DNA from: an uncultured Burkholderiales bacterium
GTDB taxonomy: Bacteria > Pseudomonadota > Gammaproteobacteria > Burkholderiales > Burkholderiaceae_C
Assembly: GCA_903828695.1 (NCBI GenBank)
Contig: CAIKNE010000060.1
Coordinates: 1-38,608, forward strand
Reading direction: 5' to 3'
DNA: 38,608 nt
Shown here: positions 36,629 through 38,608 of the stretch, in pieces
Layout of the letters: the number at the start of each line of letters is the position of its first letter
How positions within the stretch are numbered: position 1 is the stretch's first letter
Notes under the pieces: model-generated
Database searches by the model: none
What the model saw: the letters and a program-made list of their open reading frames with translations, nothing else
What the model was told of the DNA's origin: nothing
Program-made: the position numbers and the translations under genes

Positions 36629-36721
36629 GGAAACGTGACCGAGAGGCCGAAGGTGCTCCCCTGCTAAGGGAGTATGGGGTGATGAGCTCCATCGAGGGTT
36701 CGAATCCCTCCGTTTCCGCCA
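36629..36721 (+). tRNA. tRNA-Ser (anticodon GCT)
   Basis: A 93-base type II tRNA with an encoded CCA. The acceptor stem GGAAACG pairs with CGTTTCC, the anticodon stem CTCCC (36656-36660) pairs with GGGAG (36668-36672) around CTGCTAA, and the anticodon GCT is at 36663-36665. A long variable arm precedes the T-arm GAGGGTTCGAATCCCTC. It reads AGC/AGU codons. It follows lysC by 11 bases and is probably cotranscribed. Serine tRNA genes are frequent integration sites, relevant to the accessory DNA to the right. Confidence 0.97.
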
Positions 36722-36730
36722 AATAAAGAG

Positions 36731-36759
36731 CCCTAAGTGATTGATTCACTTAGGGTTTT
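36731..36759 (+). terminator. Rho-independent terminator after lysC-tRNA-Ser
   Basis: CCCTAAGTG 36731-36739 and CACTTAGGG 36747-36755 form a perfect 9-bp stem with a 7-base loop, directly followed by TTTTC. It lies 9 bases after the tRNA CCA end. Confidence 0.9.
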
Positions 36760-36779
36760 CTTCTTTGTGGGATTGCTCA

Positions 36780-36818
36780 GGCTACACTCTGGGCTACACT
36801 ATTTTTTTAGATGTAGCC
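36780..36818. repeat. Short direct and inverted GGCTACA repeats downstream of the tRNA
   Basis: GGCTACACT occurs at 36780-36788 and again at 36792-36800. TGTAGCC at 36812-36818 is the inverted copy of GGCTACA 36792-36798, separated by a T-rich 13-base loop. The rest of 36722-36951 has no gene that I can support. Repeats of this sort beside a tRNA 3' end are compatible with integrase arm sites or the scar of an excised element, but no integrase gene is present. Confidence 0.4.
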
Positions 36819-36951
36819 AGTCTCACCAAGTCTTTTCTGGACAAAAAACCTAAAAAGGCGCCATTCGCTCACTCTGCTAGTGGATGCCTCAACTCTCACA
36901 AGAAAACGTCTTACAGCGGCTGATCGCTGAAGGTAGCCGAATTAGTTCAGC

Positions 36952-37317
36952 TTATCTAACGTCTTTTGGATTGAAGTTCGGGTTGTAAATGATTCCGAAT
37001 CTGTTTCCGAAGGGATCTTTGACTGCGGCAACTTTGATACCCTCACCGACATCAGTCACAGGCTCCAGAGCTTCTGCGCCAAGATCAAGCAATTTTTGAA
37101 AAGCACTTTCTATATCTGATACGCCCCAGAGTGGTTGCGCTCCATCAGTTGATGATTGCCCCTGTGGCAGAAGTCCAAGTTCAAAGCCTCCCACCAGAAA
37201 GCCAACATAAAAGGGCTGATCAAAGTAAGGCTTGATTTCTAAGACTTGGGAGTACCAATCTTTGGCTTTACTCAGATCATTTACGGGATAAATGGCAGTT
37301 CTAAGTCCGAGAATCAT
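36952..37317 (-). CDS. VOC-superfamily (glyoxalase-like) protein
   Basis: 121 residues. It opens MILGLRTAIYPVNDLSKAKDWYSQVLEIKPYFDQPFYVGF, continues with the second repeat WGVSDIESAFQKLLDLGAEALEPVTDVGEG and ends VKDPFGNRFGIIYNPNF, a normal single-module VOC protein. The usual first metal histidine position is occupied by a threonine or isoleucine context (LRTAIYPV), so metal binding as in glyoxalase I is doubtful. It lies in the accessory tail after tRNA-Ser, upstream of an IS21-type remnant, and shares no close similarity pattern with the VOC protein at 5823-6236 beyond the family fold. Confidence 0.8.
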   Translation of the reverse strand: MILGLRTAIYPVNDLSKAKDWYSQVLEIKPYFDQPFYVGFLVGGFELGLLPQGQSSTDGAQPLWGVSDIESAFQKLLDLGAEALEPVTDVGEGIKVAAVKDPFGNRFGIIYNPNFNPKDVR

Positions 37318-37368
37318 CGGGTCCTCCTTTATTTGTCTTGCTACAAGCGTTTATCTTTGCGTCAGGAT

Positions 37369-37771
37369 TGTAAGGGGTCGCTTTAATGGAGCCACCCAGG
37401 ATCGCCGCTAATGGATCCACTTTAGCCCCTTAATTCTGTCTGTTTCGGCACCTGTATTTTGGTCCTGTGTAAATGACTAATTTTTACTTTTTACTGCTTG
37501 AGTCCCTGGGCCGTCTGTAGCTTTCCCCATCCAGTACTAATTGATAGGCACCGTGTAGCATTCGGTCAATGGTTGCGGCTCCCAACAGTTTGTTATCTGC
37601 AAACGCTTGGTGCCACTCTTCAAATGCCAAGTTACTGGTCACAATCCATTCACCTTTCTCATACCTATCCGCAATAATTTCATGGATGTCCTCATCCTGG
37701 GGGGACTTGATAGGCTTTAGCCCAAAGTCATCCAGGATTGGCTCAAGGTCTGACACGGCTTCATAATTTTC
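37369..37771 (-). mobile_element. IS21-family element remnant (right end)
   Basis: The remnant joins a truncated istB to an IS-like end. The outer boundary reads TGTAAGGGGTCGC from 37369, with the TGT terminus typical of IS21 elements. Inside it are two copies of a 12-base repeat differing at one base, TAATGGAGCCAC at 37384-37395 and TAATGGATCCAC at 37409-37420, matching the multiple terminal repeats of this family. istA, the front of istB and the other end are missing. The inner break is near the in-frame stop at 37772-37774. Confidence 0.65.
37484..37771 (-). pseudogene. istB: Truncated istB (IS21 transposition ATPase), C-terminal fragment
   Basis: The open frame encodes about 95 residues, from just after a stop at 37772-37774. 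LDDFGLKPIKSPQDEDIHEIIADRYEKG matches the Walker B and downstream helix of IstB, then WIVTSNLAFEEWHQAFADNKLLGAATIDRMLHG (sensor region) and LVLDGESYRRPRD, the usual C-terminal end. The Walker A half, normally over 100 residues upstream, is absent, so it cannot be an active ATPase. A GTG at 37756 could start translation but is not meaningful. Confidence 0.8.
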
Positions 37772-37786
37772 CTATGGGTTCGTGTT

Positions 37787-38011
37787 TCATGCTACAAGTA
37801 GCAAGTTAGGGAAGCACTCAGTGCGTTGGGCTATTCGGGCCATTAAGCCCTCCGCGCCAAACGCACTGTAATCTCCCCCAAAACCGTGGTCCTGTAACAG
37901 GATAGCAAATGGAGCGTTTTTACCGTCTTGACAAAACAAAGCGTCAAATGTGGCGTGCCCATCTGCCCCAAGAAATAACAAAGCTATCCGGCAACGCTGT
38001 TTTTGTTCCAC
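37787..38011 (-). pseudogene. Unidentified ORF fragment next to mazE
   Basis: An open frame from GTG 38011 to a TGA at 37787-37789 encodes about 74 residues: LLFLGADGHATFDALFCQDG, then FAILLQDHGFGGDYSAFGAEG and LMARIAQRTECFPNLLLVA. The composition is protein-like, with a hydrophobic strand and Gly/Asp-rich turns, but I cannot name the family. It ends abruptly 15 bases from the istB fragment, which suggests a gene truncated by the IS insertion or its decay. It is divergent from mazE, and the frame continues open past 38011 under mazE without coding character. Confidence 0.4.
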
Positions 38012-38021
38012 CTTGCTTGTG

Positions 38022-38058
38022 TTGATCCGCGGGAAGAAAGTATCTACAATGTAGATAC
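38022..38058 (+). promoter_or_regulatory. mazEF promoter with palindromic operator
   Basis: A sigma-70 promoter is readable: -35 TTGATC at 38022-38027, a 17-base spacer, and -10 TACAAT at 38045-38050. The -10 lies within a perfect inverted repeat, GTATCTAC 38040-38047, AAT, GTAGATAC 38051-38058. This position is ideal for autorepression by MazE or MazEF, which is how this family is generally regulated; binding here is inference. AAGGAG at 38063-38068 is the mazE ribosome binding site. Confidence 0.75.
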
Positions 38059-38075
38059 GTTTAAGGAGAATTTCT

Positions 38076-38318
38076 ATGGAAGCTGTTATCCGTAAATGGG
38101 GCAACAGTCCCGCACTGCGTTTGCCCAGCGCGGCATTGAAGGCCGCTGGTTTGGCTCTCGAGCAAAAAGTGGAGCTGGTCGTTTCACGTGGGCGCATTGT
38201 GATCCAGCCCTCAGAAAATGTGACTTACAGCTTAGATAGCCTGCTTGCGGGCATCACGTCGGGTAACGCGCACAGCGAATTCAGCTTTGGCAAGCCGGTT
38301 GGCAAAGAGGCTTTGTAA
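38076..38318 (+). CDS. mazE: MazE-type antitoxin (AbrB/SpoVT fold)
   Basis: 80 residues. The N-terminal swapped-hairpin DNA-binding domain is IRKWGNSPALRLPSAALKAAGL followed by KVELVVSRGRIVIQP. The C-terminal ~35 residues (YSLDSLLAGITSGNAHSEFSFG) are the acidic/aromatic tail that normally wraps the toxin. AAGGAG lies 7 bases before the ATG. The stop overlaps the mazF start as TAATG, giving the coupled antitoxin-first order. It was probably acquired with the accessory tail. Confidence 0.92.
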   Translation: MEAVIRKWGNSPALRLPSAALKAAGLALEQKVELVVSRGRIVIQPSENVTYSLDSLLAGITSGNAHSEFSFGKPVGKEAL

Positions 38319-38608
38319 TGGCCACACGCGGCTATGTTCCCGATGCCAGTGAAGTAGTCTGGTTGGAGTTTGATCCCCAAGCCGGGCATGAGCAACCTGG
38401 TCATCGCCCTGCGTTGGTGATCAGTCCGGCCAGTTACAACGGTAAAACGGGCCTGATGGTTTGCTGTCCCATGACTACCAAAGTCAAAGGTCACCCGTTT
38501 GAAGTGGTGACCCAAGTCGACGGTGTTGACTGCGCCGTGTTGTCAGATCAAGTCAAGTCCTTGGATTGGAAAGTGCGTAAGGCGAAGAAAAAGGCAGTCG
38601 TACCGGCG
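38318..38608 (+). CDS. mazF: MazF-type mRNA interferase toxin, 3' end beyond window
   Basis: 97 codons are present; the full family length is about 110-115, so only the last segment is missing. MATRGYVPDASEVVWLEFDP opens the protein and GHEQPGHRPALVISPASYN is the PemK/MazF signature with the catalytic-loop arginine. CCPMTTKVKGHPFEVV and GVDCAVLSDQVKSLDWKVRKA (conserved DQ and the late strand) follow. It would cleave mRNA at short sequence motifs when MazE is degraded. No frameshift or stop is seen in the visible part. Confidence 0.92.
   Translation, partial: MATRGYVPDASEVVWLEFDPQAGHEQPGHRPALVISPASYNGKTGLMVCCPMTTKVKGHPFEVVTQVDGVDCAVLSDQVKSLDWKVRKAKKKAVVPA

Noticed and set aside
36741-36923. 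60-residue plus-strand frame downstream of tRNA-Ser
   Set aside because: It starts inside the terminator stem, lacks a ribosome binding site and contains no domain character.
1-38608. CRISPR array or phage gene cluster
   Set aside because: No regularly spaced repeats of 23-50 bases and no phage structural or integrase genes were seen.

Overview
The window is an ordinary chromosomal segment of a betaproteobacterium, most likely order Burkholderiales and close to the Comamonadaceae. The evidence is gene order and family content: a glyA-nrdR-ribD-ribE-ribBA-ribH-nusB-aminotransferase-ybgC-tolQRA run, a cysS-alkA-accA-tilS-lysC-tRNA-Ser run, a TTT-type (Bug/TctC) solute receptor without its permease, and a RibBA whose GTP cyclohydrolase half has lost its zinc cysteines. 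Base composition looks moderate (about half GC by eye), which is low for Comamonadaceae. This placement is inference; no 16S rRNA is present.

Left part (1-10.7 kb): a gene fragment, an exported chalcone-isomerase-like protein, and a complete five-gene branched-chain-amino-acid-type ABC transporter (livK-H-M-G-F, plus strand) with a strong stem-loop between receptor and permease genes. Next come a minus-strand ICL/PEP-mutase-family lyase and a VOC protein, a plus-strand Bug receptor, and a minus-strand MFS permease. Together this looks like a small-carboxylate or amino-acid uptake and catabolism neighbourhood, although the substrates cannot be read from sequence.

Central part (10-20.6 kb): one long minus-strand block of housekeeping genes with many 4-bp stop/start overlaps. 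It runs glyA, nrdR, ribD, ribE, ribBA, ribH, nusB, a PLP aminotransferase, ybgC, tolQ, tolR, tolA. The tol cluster stops at tolA; tolB and pal do not follow, and a PuuD-like membrane protein takes their place.

20.6-30.6 kb: two gene-poor spacers of about 0.5 kb rich in inverted repeats flank a lytic transglycosylase. They are followed by a very large DUF349 protein with an arginine-rich disordered stretch, then minus-strand lpxH, two cyclophilins (one cytoplasmic, one exported), a TPR protein, an SGNH hydrolase and a small lipoprotein.

30.9-36.7 kb: plus-strand cysS, a 3-methyladenine DNA glycosylase, accA, tilS and lysC, ending in tRNA-Ser(GCT) and a clear Rho-independent terminator.

36.7-38.6 kb: an accessory tail beyond the tRNA. 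It has short GGCTACACT repeats, a VOC protein, the right end of an IS21-family element with a truncated istB, an unidentified gene fragment, and a MazEF toxin-antitoxin pair whose promoter and palindromic operator are visible; mazF runs off the window. I found no CRISPR array, rRNA or convincing novel multigene system. The most unusual signals are the structured non-coding spacers, the degenerate RibBA, the DUF349 protein and the tRNA-bounded accessory tail.
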